The position numbers and the translations under genes were made by a program. Of a stretch of 64,000 nucleotides of DNA, positions 1 to 7,421 are shown piece by piece; position 1 is the stretch's first letter, and each line of letters opens with the position of its first letter. The stretch comes from Bacteroidales bacterium (GTDB taxonomy: Bacteria; Bacteroidota; Bacteroidia; Bacteroidales; UBA932). Under the pieces are notes generated by a model. It saw only the letters and a list, made by a program, of their open reading frames with translations, did not search any database and was not told the origin of the DNA. The stretch spans positions 101,544 to 165,543 of the forward strand of contig JAFZQO010000007.1 of NCBI GenBank assembly GCA_017620335.1, in the 5' to 3' direction.

Positions 1-229
1 AGGGTTTCAGGATGGAGGAAATGACGGTGGCGTTGGTCTGGGTGCCGCCGACGAGGAAGTGCACGTCGATGTCCGGGCGGCCGCAGGCGCTCCGGATGAG
101 TTCGCGCGCCTGCGCGCAGTACTCATCCTCGCCATAGCCGACCGTCTGTACCATGTTGGTCTCCTGGAGGCGCTGCATGATGCGGGGAAGCGCGCCTTCG
201 CAGTAATCGCTTGTAAAGAGTGTTTTCAT
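1..229 (-). CDS. Low-specificity threonine aldolase / beta-eliminating lyase, N-terminal fragment
   Basis: This is the first 76 residues of a gene that runs off the left edge of the window. The fragment starts MKTLFTSDYCEGALPRI and contains HFLVGGTQTNATV, the N-terminal signature of the PLP-dependent threonine aldolase family, which cleaves threonine or allo-threonine to glycine and acetaldehyde. The PLP lysine lies outside the window, so the substrate cannot be judged. It begins 16 bases after the stop of the PrsW-type protease gene and is probably co-transcribed with it. The ATG at 227-229 is the only sensible start. Confidence 0.8.
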   Translation of the reverse strand, partial: MKTLFTSDYCEGALPRIMQRLQETNMVQTVGYGEDEYCAQARELIRSACGRPDIDVHFLVGGTQTNATVISSILKP

Positions 230-245
230 AGCGGTAGTGTCCGTT

Positions 246-998
246 TTATACTGTTCCGTTTTCTGTAGGTTCGTTGTGGAAGGGATAGTCCTCCACGCGG
301 GTGATGTAGATCCTGTCGCTCTCGAGTATCCTGTCAACCCTCGAGGAGGCGTATTTGCGCAGGAAGAAGAAGCCGATGATGAAGACCAGCGTGAGGATGC
401 CGGCCATGCTGGCGTTCATTGCGCTGACGAAAAGCAGCGCGTCGAAGATGCCGTGCGCCAGGACGGGTATCAGCAGGGCGTAGATGGCGTCCAGCGTCCG
501 GTTCCGCCCGATGCGGAAATGCGCCAGCGAATAGTAGTAGCCCATGATGATGGCGAAGAAGAAGTGCGCCGGTACCGAGATCAGCGCGCGCATTATGCCC
601 GTCGCCAGCCAGTTGTCGATGTTGCTGAAGAGATAGAGTATGTTCTCCGTGGCCGCGAAGCCCATTCCCACGCATACTGCATAAACGATGGCGTCCATGT
701 GCTCGTCGAACTCCTTGCATTTCCGCAGGAACAGCCACAGCATGAAGAGCTTGGCCATCTCCTCCGGTATGGCCGCCGTGGAGAAGGCATTGCCGATCTG
801 CGCGCTGATGCTGGTGCCCGGCGTCACCGAAACCAGTCCGAACGACGGCAGCAACAGCACTATCATCGCCGACCCCACGCCATATACGAACGCCTTGAAA
901 AGCTGGCGGGGTGGCTCCTTCTGCCACTTGTCCCTGTTGTAGATGTGCACTATGAGCACAATGGCCGGAAGGATGGCCGCGATGAGTACGATTAACAT
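246..998 (-). CDS. PrsW family intramembrane metalloprotease
   Basis: The 250-residue polytopic membrane protein carries all the family motifs: EExxK at residues 79-83, the ENI motif at 118-120, His145 in a membrane helix and HxxxD at 182-186. These are the expected zinc/active-site residues of PrsW-like (CPBP-related) intramembrane proteases, which in other bacteria cleave membrane-anchored anti-sigma factors. Eight or so hydrophobic segments are visible. No sigma/anti-sigma pair is adjacent, so the substrate is unknown. It is the first gene after a repeat-filled intergenic space and is followed at 16 bases by the threonine aldolase gene. Confidence 0.88.
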   Translation of the reverse strand: MLIVLIAAILPAIVLIVHIYNRDKWQKEPPRQLFKAFVYGVGSAMIVLLLPSFGLVSVTPGTSISAQIGNAFSTAAIPEEMAKLFMLWLFLRKCKEFDEHMDAIVYAVCVGMGFAATENILYLFSNIDNWLATGIMRALISVPAHFFFAIIMGYYYSLAHFRIGRNRTLDAIYALLIPVLAHGIFDALLFVSAMNASMAGILTLVFIIGFFFLRKYASSRVDRILESDRIYITRVEDYPFHNEPTENGTV

Positions 999-1059
999 TC
1001 CTCTTGATCCTTTTCAAACATTCAACCTGTCTCCCGTCTCCCACTCCTCTCACAACATA

Positions 1060-1090
1060 CAAAAATACAAATTGCCTCCAAACTTTGCAA
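1060..1090 (-). promoter_or_regulatory. Bacteroidota-type promoter of the PrsW gene
   Basis: On the minus strand TTG (1088-1090), a 20-base spacer and TATTTTTG (1060-1067) match the TTTG-N19-21-TAnnTTTG consensus. A pyrimidine-rich tract on the plus strand (purine-rich on the coding strand) begins at the very next base, 1091. Confidence 0.65.
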
Positions 1091-1171
1091 CCCCTCCCGT
1101 CCCCTCCCGCCTCCTCCTGCCCCTCCACCCTCCTCCACACCTCTCGCCGCCCCTCCTTTTCCCACACCCCC
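1091..1171. repeat. Polypyrimidine tract flanking the PrsW promoter
   Basis: Almost uninterrupted C/T on the plus strand (runs such as CCCCTCCCGTCCCCTCCCGC). It abuts the -33 element of the PrsW promoter on one side and the first tandem repeat on the other. A matching purine-rich tract lies at the other end of this intergenic space. Confidence 0.6.
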
Positions 1172-1172
1172 G

Positions 1173-1303
1173 CATCCTTCGACCTTCGGTAGAAGGATAC
1201 TGCCCTTTTCGGCGAAAACCCCCACATCCTTCGACCCGTGGTAGAAGGATACCGCCCTTTCGGGCGAAAACCATCACATCCTTCGACCTCCGGTAGAAGG
1301 AAG
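1173..1303. repeat. Three tandem 52-bp palindromic repeats (TCCTTC...GAAGGA)
   Basis: Units start at 1173, 1225 and 1277, an exact 52-base period, the third truncated. Each holds CATCCTTCGACC - NNN - GGTAGAAGGA, which can pair as a hairpin (TCCTTC/GAAGGA extended by ACC/GGT), followed by a GCCCTTTTCGGCGAAAACC-like core. No open reading frame with known similarity covers the area. Confidence 0.8.
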
Positions 1304-1338
1304 CGGTGGTGAAAGGGGGATGTCGGGAGCAGAAATGC

Positions 1339-1425
1339 TCCTTCCGGTCCAAGGGATGGACCGGAAAGAGCGAAAAGTGGGGTAAAATGTTCCTTCCGGT
1401 CCAACTACTGGACCGGAAGGAACAC
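1339..1425. repeat. Two 52-bp-period hairpins of the GGTCCA...TGGACC type
   Basis: Units begin at 1339 and 1391 (52 bases apart). The second contains a perfect 12-bp stem, CCTTCCGGTCCA / TGGACCGGAAGG, around ACTAC. The sequence between the two hairpins (GGAAAGAGCGAAAAGTGGGG then TAAAATG) recurs nearly unchanged, inverted, at 33317-33358. Confidence 0.85.
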
Positions 1426-1544
1426 TAGAGGTCGAAGCATTCCGTCCTTTTCGGCAGAAGTGCCCGCAGGTTACGGTGTAACGCGGTATAACGTGCAGAA
1501 GGGACGGTAAGATGAGCGGAATAAAGGCGGAAATCCGCGCGATG

Positions 1545-1670
1545 CCCGCAGGGTAGGGCTGAAACTGGGGTAGCCTGCGGACGTTTTCCCGCAGGGTAGG
1601 GCTGAAACTGGGGTAGCCTGCGGGCGTTTTCCCGCAGGGTAGGGCTGAATCGGGGTAGCCTGCGGGAAAA
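1545..1670. repeat. Three 43-bp tandem palindromic repeats (CCCGCAGG...CCTGCGGG)
   Basis: Units start at 1545, 1588 and 1631. Each contains CCCGCAGGGTAGGGCTGAA and ends in GTAGCCTGCGGG, so CCCGCAGG pairs with CCTGCGGG. The same stem type reappears at 36979-37016 and a relative at 36811-36978 and 45574-45635. Confidence 0.85.
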
Positions 1671-1674
1671 CTCA

Positions 1675-1840
1675 ATGGAGGAGAAGGGTGGGTATTTGGT
1701 CATGGTGGGGGCAGGGGGAATAGGATAAGGGAAAAAGAGAAGGAAGATTAAGGGAAAGACGGGGGAGCAGGCGGATCGGAAGTGGAATGGAGGAAATGCG
1801 GCGGGGTAGGGGAAAAGGATGCGAAAGGTGGAGAGAAATC
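1675..1840. repeat. Polypurine tract upstream of the CobW promoter
   Basis: The plus strand is strongly purine-rich (GGAGGAGAAGGG, GGGAAAAAGAGAAGGAAG, GGAATGGAGGAAATG and similar) up to the -33 element at 1841. It mirrors the polypyrimidine tract at 1091-1171, so both outward promoters of this intergenic space have purines on the coding strand immediately upstream. Confidence 0.55.
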
Positions 1841-1872
1841 TTTGCAAACACGGAAAGTTGGGGCTATCTTTG
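1841..1872 (+). promoter_or_regulatory. Bacteroidota-type promoter of the CobW-type GTPase gene
   Basis: TTTG at 1841-1844, a 20-base spacer and TATCTTTG at 1865-1872 give a full match to the consensus. The ATG lies 67 bases downstream. Confidence 0.8.
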
Positions 1873-1939
1873 TTGTTACAAGCCCCGGCACAGGGAGACG
1901 CCCTGCCGGTCCGCGGCTTGTGAACAAAATGCAAAAGAC

Positions 1940-3148
1940 ATGAACGAGACACCGGTATTGCTGCTTACGGGATACCTCGGCAGCGGAAAGACCACGCTGG
2001 TCAACAGAATACTCTCCAACCGGAAGGGCATCAAATTCGCCGTGATAGTCAATGACATAGGCGAAGTCAACATAGACGCCGACCTCATCGAGAAGGACGG
2101 TGTGGTGGGACAGAAGGACGACAGCCTCGTCGCCTTGCAGAACGGCTGCATCTGCTGCACGCTCAAGATGGACCTGGTGGAGCAGCTCCGCGACATCATC
2201 GCGATGCGGAAATTCGATTACATCGTAATTGAGGCGAGCGGCATCTGCGAGCCGGAGCCCATCGCCCGCACCATCTGCTCCTTCCCCTACATGGGGCCGG
2301 AGTACGTGGAAAACGGCATTCCCAGGCTGGACTGCATCGTCACCGTGGTCGACGTCCTGCGCATGCGCGACGAGTTCGCCTGTGCCAAGGACCTCCTCCG
2401 CGGCAACCTCGACGAGGACGACATTGAGAACCTCGTCATCCAGCAGGTGGAATTCTGCAACATCGTCCTGCTTAACAAGGCCTCCGAGGTCTCGCCGGAC
2501 GAGCTCGGCAAGGTCCGCGAGATCATCCGCGCCCTCCAGCCGAAGGCGAAGATGGTGGAATGCGACTTCGCCGCCGTCGACCTCGACGACATCCTCGGCA
2601 CCCGCATGTTCAACTACGACTCCGTGTCGGCCTCCGCGGCCTGGATCAGCGCCGTCGAGGCCCCGGTGGAGGAGGACGATGACGACGATGATGACGACCA
2701 CGACCATGACCATGACCATGACCACGAAGGCCACCACCATCATCATCACCACCACGACGATGAAGGCGAGGCCGAGGAATACGGCATCGGCACCTATGTC
2801 TATTACCAGCGCAAGCCCTTCGACATCAACAAGTTCGACAACTTCGTGGCGAAGCACTGGCCGATAGGCATCATTCGCGCCAAAGGCCTCTGCTGGTTCT
2901 CGGTGGAGCCGGACAACTGCTACCTCTTCGAGCAGGCTGGCAGCCAGATCTCCCTGAGGAATGCCGGCAAGTGGTACGCCACCATGCCGGAGGACGAGCT
3001 CGAGCGCCAGCTCGAGACGGACGCCACACTCCGCCGCGACTGGGACCCCGAGTACGGCGACAGGATGCAGAAGCTTGTGTTCATCGGGCAGAAGCTCGAC
3101 AAGGCGGAGATCCGCGCCGCGCTGGATTTCTGCGTCGCAGAAGAATAA
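1940..3148 (+). CDS. CobW/COG0523 family GTPase with His/Asp-rich metal-binding insert
   Basis: The 402-residue protein has a G3E-type P-loop GYLGSGKTT (11-19), the metal-binding CxCC motif GCICC (69-73) and a CobW C-terminal domain. COG0523 GTPases deliver zinc, cobalt or other metals to client proteins. Around residues 246-275 lies an unusually long acidic then histidine-rich linker (about eight Asp, alternating His-Asp, then a run of eight His), a likely metal sink or sensor. The ATG at 1940 is chosen because the frame upstream has no other plausible start and the promoter is at 1841-1872. An esterase gene follows at 15 bases. The metal is not determined. Confidence 0.88.
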   Translation: MNETPVLLLTGYLGSGKTTLVNRILSNRKGIKFAVIVNDIGEVNIDADLIEKDGVVGQKDDSLVALQNGCICCTLKMDLVEQLRDIIAMRKFDYIVIEASGICEPEPIARTICSFPYMGPEYVENGIPRLDCIVTVVDVLRMRDEFACAKDLLRGNLDEDDIENLVIQQVEFCNIVLLNKASEVSPDELGKVREIIRALQPKAKMVECDFAAVDLDDILGTRMFNYDSVSASAAWISAVEAPVEEDDDDDDDDHDHDHDHDHEGHHHHHHHHDDEGEAEEYGIGTYVYYQRKPFDINKFDNFVAKHWPIGIIRAKGLCWFSVEPDNCYLFEQAGSQISLRNAGKWYATMPEDELERQLETDATLRRDWDPEYGDRMQKLVFIGQKLDKAEIRAALDFCVAEE

Positions 3149-3163
3149 ACAACCAAGACTGAT

Positions 3164-3997
3164 ATGAAAAAGACCGTCACGACCTTATGCTGCCTGCTGC
3201 TGGCGGCAGTCGCCTTCGCCCAGGGGCAGATGTACCGGGGAAGCTATTCGATTGAGAAGGATATCCCTTACCACCAGGACGCCGGGGACTATGCCCGCGA
3301 GCGTTGTACCCTCGACTTCTACTATCCTTCCGAGCTTCAGGACTTCCCCACCATCGTCTGGTTCCACGGGGGAGGCCTTGAGGGCGGCAACAAGGAGATT
3401 CCGGCCGCGCTCATGGACTCCGGCCTCGGCGTCATCGGTGTGAACTACCGCCTGCTGCCGAAGGCCACCATCCAGGAGTGCATCGACGATGCCGCGGCGG
3501 CCGTCGCTTGGGCGTTCCGCGAGGTCGCGGCCCGCGGCGGCAGCCCGGACAGGATCTTCGTAGCCGGACATTCCGCCGGAGGCTACCTGACCGACATGGT
3601 CGTGCTGGACAAGTCCTGGCTGGCGAAATATGGCGTTGACGCCGACAAAATCGCAGGCGCATTCCCGTACAGCGCGCAGGTCCTGACGCACTACAACGTC
3701 CGCAAGCTGGACGGCATCGGCCCGCTCGAGCCCAGGCTCGACGAGACCGGCCCCCTCTACCATGTCCGCAAGCTCCCCATGCCCATGCTGGTCCTCTCCG
3801 GCGACCGCGAGCTGGAGCTCTACGGCCGCTACGAGGAGCAGGCGTACTTCTGGCGCATCATGAAGCTCAACGGCAACGAGAACATCTACCTGTACGAGTT
3901 CGACGGCTATGACCACGGTTCAATGCCTTATCCGGCGCATAACGTGGTCAAGCGCTTCATCCGCGGCATCCTCCGCGACCAGATTCCCGAAAGGTAA
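3164..3997 (+). CDS. Secreted alpha/beta hydrolase (BD-FAE/esterase-like)
   Basis: The 277-residue protein begins with a signal peptide ending at about AFA-Q20. It has the oxyanion-hole motif HGGG (68-71), the nucleophile elbow GHSAGG (Ser137) and a late histidine in YDHGSM. This is the arrangement of carboxylesterase/acetylxylan-esterase-like hydrolases that act in the periplasm on ester-decorated substrates; the substrate cannot be told. It follows the CobW gene by 15 bases and is probably in the same transcript. Three other secreted hydrolases of related folds occur in this window. Confidence 0.85.
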   Translation: MKKTVTTLCCLLLAAVAFAQGQMYRGSYSIEKDIPYHQDAGDYARERCTLDFYYPSELQDFPTIVWFHGGGLEGGNKEIPAALMDSGLGVIGVNYRLLPKATIQECIDDAAAAVAWAFREVAARGGSPDRIFVAGHSAGGYLTDMVVLDKSWLAKYGVDADKIAGAFPYSAQVLTHYNVRKLDGIGPLEPRLDETGPLYHVRKLPMPMLVLSGDRELELYGRYEEQAYFWRIMKLNGNENIYLYEFDGYDHGSMPYPAHNVVKRFIRGILRDQIPER

Positions 3998-4042
3998 TTC
4001 CGAGATCCCTCCCTGTCATTCCGAGCGAAGCGAAGGAATCTT

Positions 4043-4870
4043 TCAGACTGTTTTCAAAAGTGTCTTAGTATCCGCGTCCGGGAAGAACTCCCGGATGTGG
4101 GCGATTATGCGGTCGCGGGATTCCTCGGGGGGGCGGGCCGGCGTCGGGGCCGCGCCCGTGGCCCGCTCGAAGAGCCGGGCCCAGGCCGGGCCCTCCGCGC
4201 CGGCCCCTTCCGCCCCGAACAACTCGTCCGGGGTGGTGTTGGACGCCCGCTGCCAGCCGTTGTAGTGCAGGTCCGGGCCGCGGTACACCCGCTGGATGTC
4301 GCCTATAACGGTCCATGTGCCCATTTGCAGGAACTGCATTACGCTGTCCATTATGCCTTTTTTCACGCCGGGCGAAAGCAGCGGCCGGTACTTGTCACCC
4401 ATGGAGGCCAGGAAGGTCGGGGTGACGGCGCCGGAGCAGATGAGGCGCAGTTCCCGCGCCTCCAGCGCTCCGGCCTCCTTTATCGCCGAAAGGGCGACGG
4501 GGGAGAGGAACTGCATCAGCTTCTCACTGCTGGTTGAGGCCTTGTAGGGCTCCCCGAGGGCCATCCTGTACTTCGGGATGCTCCGCCGCCAGTTCATCAG
4601 CTCGCGGTACCATTCCACGGTGGCGAAGGCGGCCTTCCCGCCCAGGAACTTGCCGTAGGCGATGTCCCCTTCGCGCACCGCCTCTATCTTCCAGTCCCAC
4701 GGCCCGAGCGTCCCGCCGTCCTCCTCGTCGGTGAACCAGCAGCCTGGGGCGGTCATCTCCTCGACGGACCATCCGGGCACGCCGCAGCGGAAGAACGGTA
4801 TGATACCGTACTTCCGGATGACCTCAATCATCCTTTCGGGACTGTCTATGATTCTTCCGTGAGTTTGCAT
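4043..4870 (-). CDS. AlkZ-related winged-helix protein
   Basis: This 275-residue soluble protein resembles the 'AlkZ-related' family common in Bacteroidota (IPFFRCGVPGWSVEE, LGPWDWK, YGKFLGGKAAF, RRSIPKY), distantly related to the YcaQ/AlkZ DNA glycosylases of the HTH_42 type. I do not see the catalytic QxQ motif, so glycosylase activity is not implied. The ATG at 4868-4870 is preferred over a TTG 21 bases further up because GGAAGAG precedes it at ribosome-binding distance. It stands alone, convergent with the esterase gene and divergent from the OmpA-like gene. Confidence 0.65.
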   Translation of the reverse strand: MQTHGRIIDSPERMIEVIRKYGIIPFFRCGVPGWSVEEMTAPGCWFTDEEDGGTLGPWDWKIEAVREGDIAYGKFLGGKAAFATVEWYRELMNWRRSIPKYRMALGEPYKASTSSEKLMQFLSPVALSAIKEAGALEARELRLICSGAVTPTFLASMGDKYRPLLSPGVKKGIMDSVMQFLQMGTWTVIGDIQRVYRGPDLHYNGWQRASNTTPDELFGAEGAGAEGPAWARLFERATGAAPTPARPPEESRDRIIAHIREFFPDADTKTLLKTV

Positions 4871-4944
4871 ATATGCTCTTCCAAACAGCAAGTTAAAGAT
4901 AATGAATAAAGTCCGGTTTTACGGCTCATTGTCTTTTTTTTTCG

Positions 4945-4952
4945 TATATTTG
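4945..4952 (+). promoter_or_regulatory. -7 element of the OmpA-like gene promoter
   Basis: TATATTTG is a perfect TAnnTTTG box 52 bases before the ATG. The -33 region is weak (T-rich, no clear TTTG at the right distance). Confidence 0.5.
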
Positions 4953-5004
4953 GCCTGATTCCTGTAAAGGGATCATGACTGTGTAACCATTTTTACCTAT
5001 TGAT

Positions 5005-6264
5005 ATGAAGAAATTTATCCTGCTCGTAACGAGCCTTCTGCTGCTGTGCGGCGTCGCCAGCGGCCAGAGTATCCTGCGCAACCTTGGCGAGCGCGCCAAG
5101 AACGCCGTCGAGAACAAGGTCGGCGAGAAGGTCGAGAACGCCGTCAACAACGCCCTCGGCAATAAGAATAACGACAAGTCAGACAACAAGGCCGGCGAAG
5201 ATGAGGCTGCTCCCGCCGTGGGTGAAGAGAATCCGCAAGCGGCCACATCGACCGACTTCAAACGCGGCGAAGTCATTCTGTTCGAGGATGACTTCACGTC
5301 CGAGGTAGTGGGCGAGTTCCCTTCCAAGTGGGATTTGCTGGACGGCGGCGCCGAGGTCAAGACCCTGGGCGGGATCAAGGCCGTCGAGGTTACCAACAAC
5401 GGTGTTATCACACCCTTGATCAAGGAACCGGGAGCCTACCTGCCTGAAGAATTCACCATCGAGTATGATTTCTATTACTGGGACGATAAGGAAAACGTGG
5501 GCTTGAATGACCTGAAACTTTGTCTGGCCAGTAATACGGACCGTTCTGAATGGAGCGGTGATTATGGCGAAAACAACGCTTTTACATTGATCCATGGTGT
5601 GTGCGCTGAGTGGGGCCATCATGCCTATTACAATAATGACTCGGGCACCGGGGATACCAAGGATGTGAGCTTTGAATACAAATTCAAGCAGGGCTGGCAC
5701 CATGTGGCGCTTTCGTTTAACAAGCGCGCGATGAAGGTTTACTTTGACGGTAACCGGGTGATCAATCTGCCCAAGGTCAAGCAGCCGACATGGATGTCTT
5801 TCCAGGTTCCTTTCGATCATACGGACCTGACTTTCATCCGCAATGTGGTGATTGCAAAGGGCGCTGTTGAGCTCTATGACCGAAACGAGCAGTCTATGAC
5901 CGCCGTCGAGAAGGCCATTGCCGAGACCGGCAAATTCGTGACCAACAACATCCTCTTCGAGACCGGCAAGGCCACCCTAAAGCCTGAGTCGATGGAGGAG
6001 ATCATGAAGGTCGCTGAGTACATGAAGAAGAACCCTTCGGCCCGCTTCGAGGTCCAGGGTCACACCGACAACCAGGGCAGCGACGCCGTCAACGACCCGC
6101 TCAGCCAGCAGCGCGCCGAGGCCGTTGTCAAGGCCCTTGAGGAGCAGGGAGTCGACCCGTTCAACCTCCGCGCAGTCGGCAAGGGCAGCCATGAGCCCGT
6201 GGCCGAGAACACCACCGACGAGGGCCGCGCGAAGAACCGCCGCGTGGAGTTTATAAAGAGGTAA
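5005..6264 (+). CDS. OmpA family outer-membrane/peptidoglycan-associated protein
   Basis: The 419-residue exported protein has a signal peptide (cleavage near GVASG-QS), an alanine/asparagine-rich helical stretch at about 25-70, a jelly-roll (laminin-G/concanavalin-like) middle region and a C-terminal OmpA domain from about 310. The latter shows FETGKATLKPESMEEI, VQGHTDNQGSDAVN and the NRRVEF end typical of peptidoglycan-binding OmpA_C domains. It probably anchors the envelope to the cell wall through meso-diaminopimelate. It has its own promoter; the convergent carbonic anhydrase gene follows. Confidence 0.85.
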   Translation: MKKFILLVTSLLLLCGVASGQSILRNLGERAKNAVENKVGEKVENAVNNALGNKNNDKSDNKAGEDEAAPAVGEENPQAATSTDFKRGEVILFEDDFTSEVVGEFPSKWDLLDGGAEVKTLGGIKAVEVTNNGVITPLIKEPGAYLPEEFTIEYDFYYWDDKENVGLNDLKLCLASNTDRSEWSGDYGENNAFTLIHGVCAEWGHHAYYNNDSGTGDTKDVSFEYKFKQGWHHVALSFNKRAMKVYFDGNRVINLPKVKQPTWMSFQVPFDHTDLTFIRNVVIAKGAVELYDRNEQSMTAVEKAIAETGKFVTNNILFETGKATLKPESMEEIMKVAEYMKKNPSARFEVQGHTDNQGSDAVNDPLSQQRAEAVVKALEEQGVDPFNLRAVGKGSHEPVAENTTDEGRAKNRRVEFIKR

Positions 6265-6274
6265 CTACTTCTGA

Positions 6275-6814
6275 CTAAGATATTTCCGTGAGCTCTCCCG
6301 TGGCGGAGTCCATGATGAAGCCGCGGACGACGATACCGGCCGGCATCAGGGGGTGACCCTTGATGCCGGCTACTGTATTGCGCACCGAGGTCTCCGGGTC
6401 GTGGAAGCCCTCCAGCCACTCGTCGAGGTCGATGTCATCGCGCTGCAGGTTCGCCTCGGGGACGCCGCGGTGCAGCATTTCCTCCCGGAAATGTGCGAAG
6501 CTCATGTGGCAGGCGCCGCATCCCGAGTGCGCGACGACCATGACCTCCTCGACGCCGAGCTCGTAAACCGCGACGACCAGGCTCCGCATCGCGGAATCCC
6601 AGGGCGTCGGGATTACAGCGCCGGCGTTCTTGATGATCTTGGCGTCGCCGTTCCTCAGCCCCAGGGCCTCCTGCAGGAGGACGGAGAGGCGGGTGTCCAT
6701 GCAACTCAGCACAGCCAGCTTGCGGTCGGGATATTTGTCGGTCAGGTGCGGCTCGTAGGCCTTAGCCTCCACGTAGCCGAGGTTGAAGCGGATGATTTCG
6801 TCTATAGTGCCCAT
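6275..6814 (-). CDS. Beta-class carbonic anhydrase
   Basis: The 179-residue protein shows the complete zinc site of beta carbonic anhydrases: Cys38, with the catalytic Asp40-Arg42 dyad in SCMDTR, and His96 and Cys99 in HSGCG. It interconverts CO2 and bicarbonate in the cytoplasm. The length matches the short bacterial type found in Bacteroidota and Firmicutes. It is monocistronic, with a -7 box TATATTTG at complement 6840-6847, divergent from the Pro-tRNA deacylase gene. Confidence 0.93.
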   Translation of the reverse strand: MGTIDEIIRFNLGYVEAKAYEPHLTDKYPDRKLAVLSCMDTRLSVLLQEALGLRNGDAKIIKNAGAVIPTPWDSAMRSLVVAVYELGVEEVMVVAHSGCGACHMSFAHFREEMLHRGVPEANLQRDDIDLDEWLEGFHDPETSVRNTVAGIKGHPLMPAGIVVRGFIMDSATGELTEIS

Positions 6815-6839
6815 GTGGTAGGTTGTTTTTCCTTTGTCC

Positions 6840-6868
6840 CAAATATACGAAAAACCTTGCTATATTTG
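6840..6868. promoter_or_regulatory. Divergent promoter pair (carbonic anhydrase / Pro-tRNA deacylase)
   Basis: TATATTTG is present on the minus strand (complement 6840-6847) and on the plus strand (6861-6868), 13 bases apart. Neither has a textbook -33 element. The plus-strand box lies only 15 bases before the downstream ATG, so that mRNA should have an extremely short leader. Confidence 0.55.
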
Positions 6869-6883
6869 TCCCTGCTTATTGTC

Positions 6884-7417
6884 ATGGCCATGTTCAAAGT
6901 CAGCGAAATTATCACCACGCCGCCCGCGGAGTACGCGACCGACCTTCAGAGGAAGGTATATGAGACTTTCTCGGAACTCGGCATCCCCTTCGGAAGGGTG
7001 GACACCGACCCCGGTCTCACCATGGAGGACTGCCAGTACATTTCCGCCGGTCTGGGCGTGCGCGTCGTCAAGACCCTTTTCCTCTGCAACCGCCAGCAGA
7101 CGGAGTTCTACCTTTATGTGACCACGGACGACAAGCCTTTCGTCACGCGGGAGTTCTGCGGCGCGCTGGGAATCCCGCGCGTCTCCTTCGCTCCCGCCGA
7201 CAAGCTCTGGGAGCTCACCGGCGTGGAGGTCGGCGCCACCACCATCCTCAGTGCCATCCTCCCCTCGGCCTCCGGCGTCCATCTGGTGATGGACCGCTCC
7301 GTCGCCGAGGGCGAATGGTTCGCCTGCACCGACGGCACCCCCACCTGCTTCGTCAAGATACGGACAAAGGACCTGCTGAACAGGTATCTGTCCGGCAGGT
7401 CCCTTACACTTATCTGA
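6884..7417 (+). CDS. Aminoacyl-tRNA deacylase (ProX/YbaK family, 'prolyl-tRNA synthetase associated domain')
   Basis: The 177-residue protein matches the ProXp-ala/PrdX type trans-editing domain: YISAGLGVRVVKTLFLCN, FYLYVTTDDKPF and a C-terminal ASGVHLVMD. Members hydrolyse alanine (or cysteine) mischarged on tRNA-Pro. It is free-standing here, as usual in Bacteroidota. Two ATG codons (6884 and 6890) are possible starts; the first is used. The -7 box 15 bases upstream implies a nearly leaderless transcript. Confidence 0.82.
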   Translation: MAMFKVSEIITTPPAEYATDLQRKVYETFSELGIPFGRVDTDPGLTMEDCQYISAGLGVRVVKTLFLCNRQQTEFYLYVTTDDKPFVTREFCGALGIPRVSFAPADKLWELTGVEVGATTILSAILPSASGVHLVMDRSVAEGEWFACTDGTPTCFVKIRTKDLLNRYLSGRSLTLI

Positions 7418-7421
7418 CGGT

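Noticed and set aside
334-1404. 356-codon minus-strand ORF spanning the PrsW gene and the repeats
   Set aside because: It combines an out-of-frame reading of the PrsW gene with repeat translation; no similarity to any family.
1425-1952. Proline-rich minus-strand ORF across the repeats and polypurine tract
   Set aside because: Composition reflects the polypyrimidine strand and the 43-bp repeats; no start context or domain.
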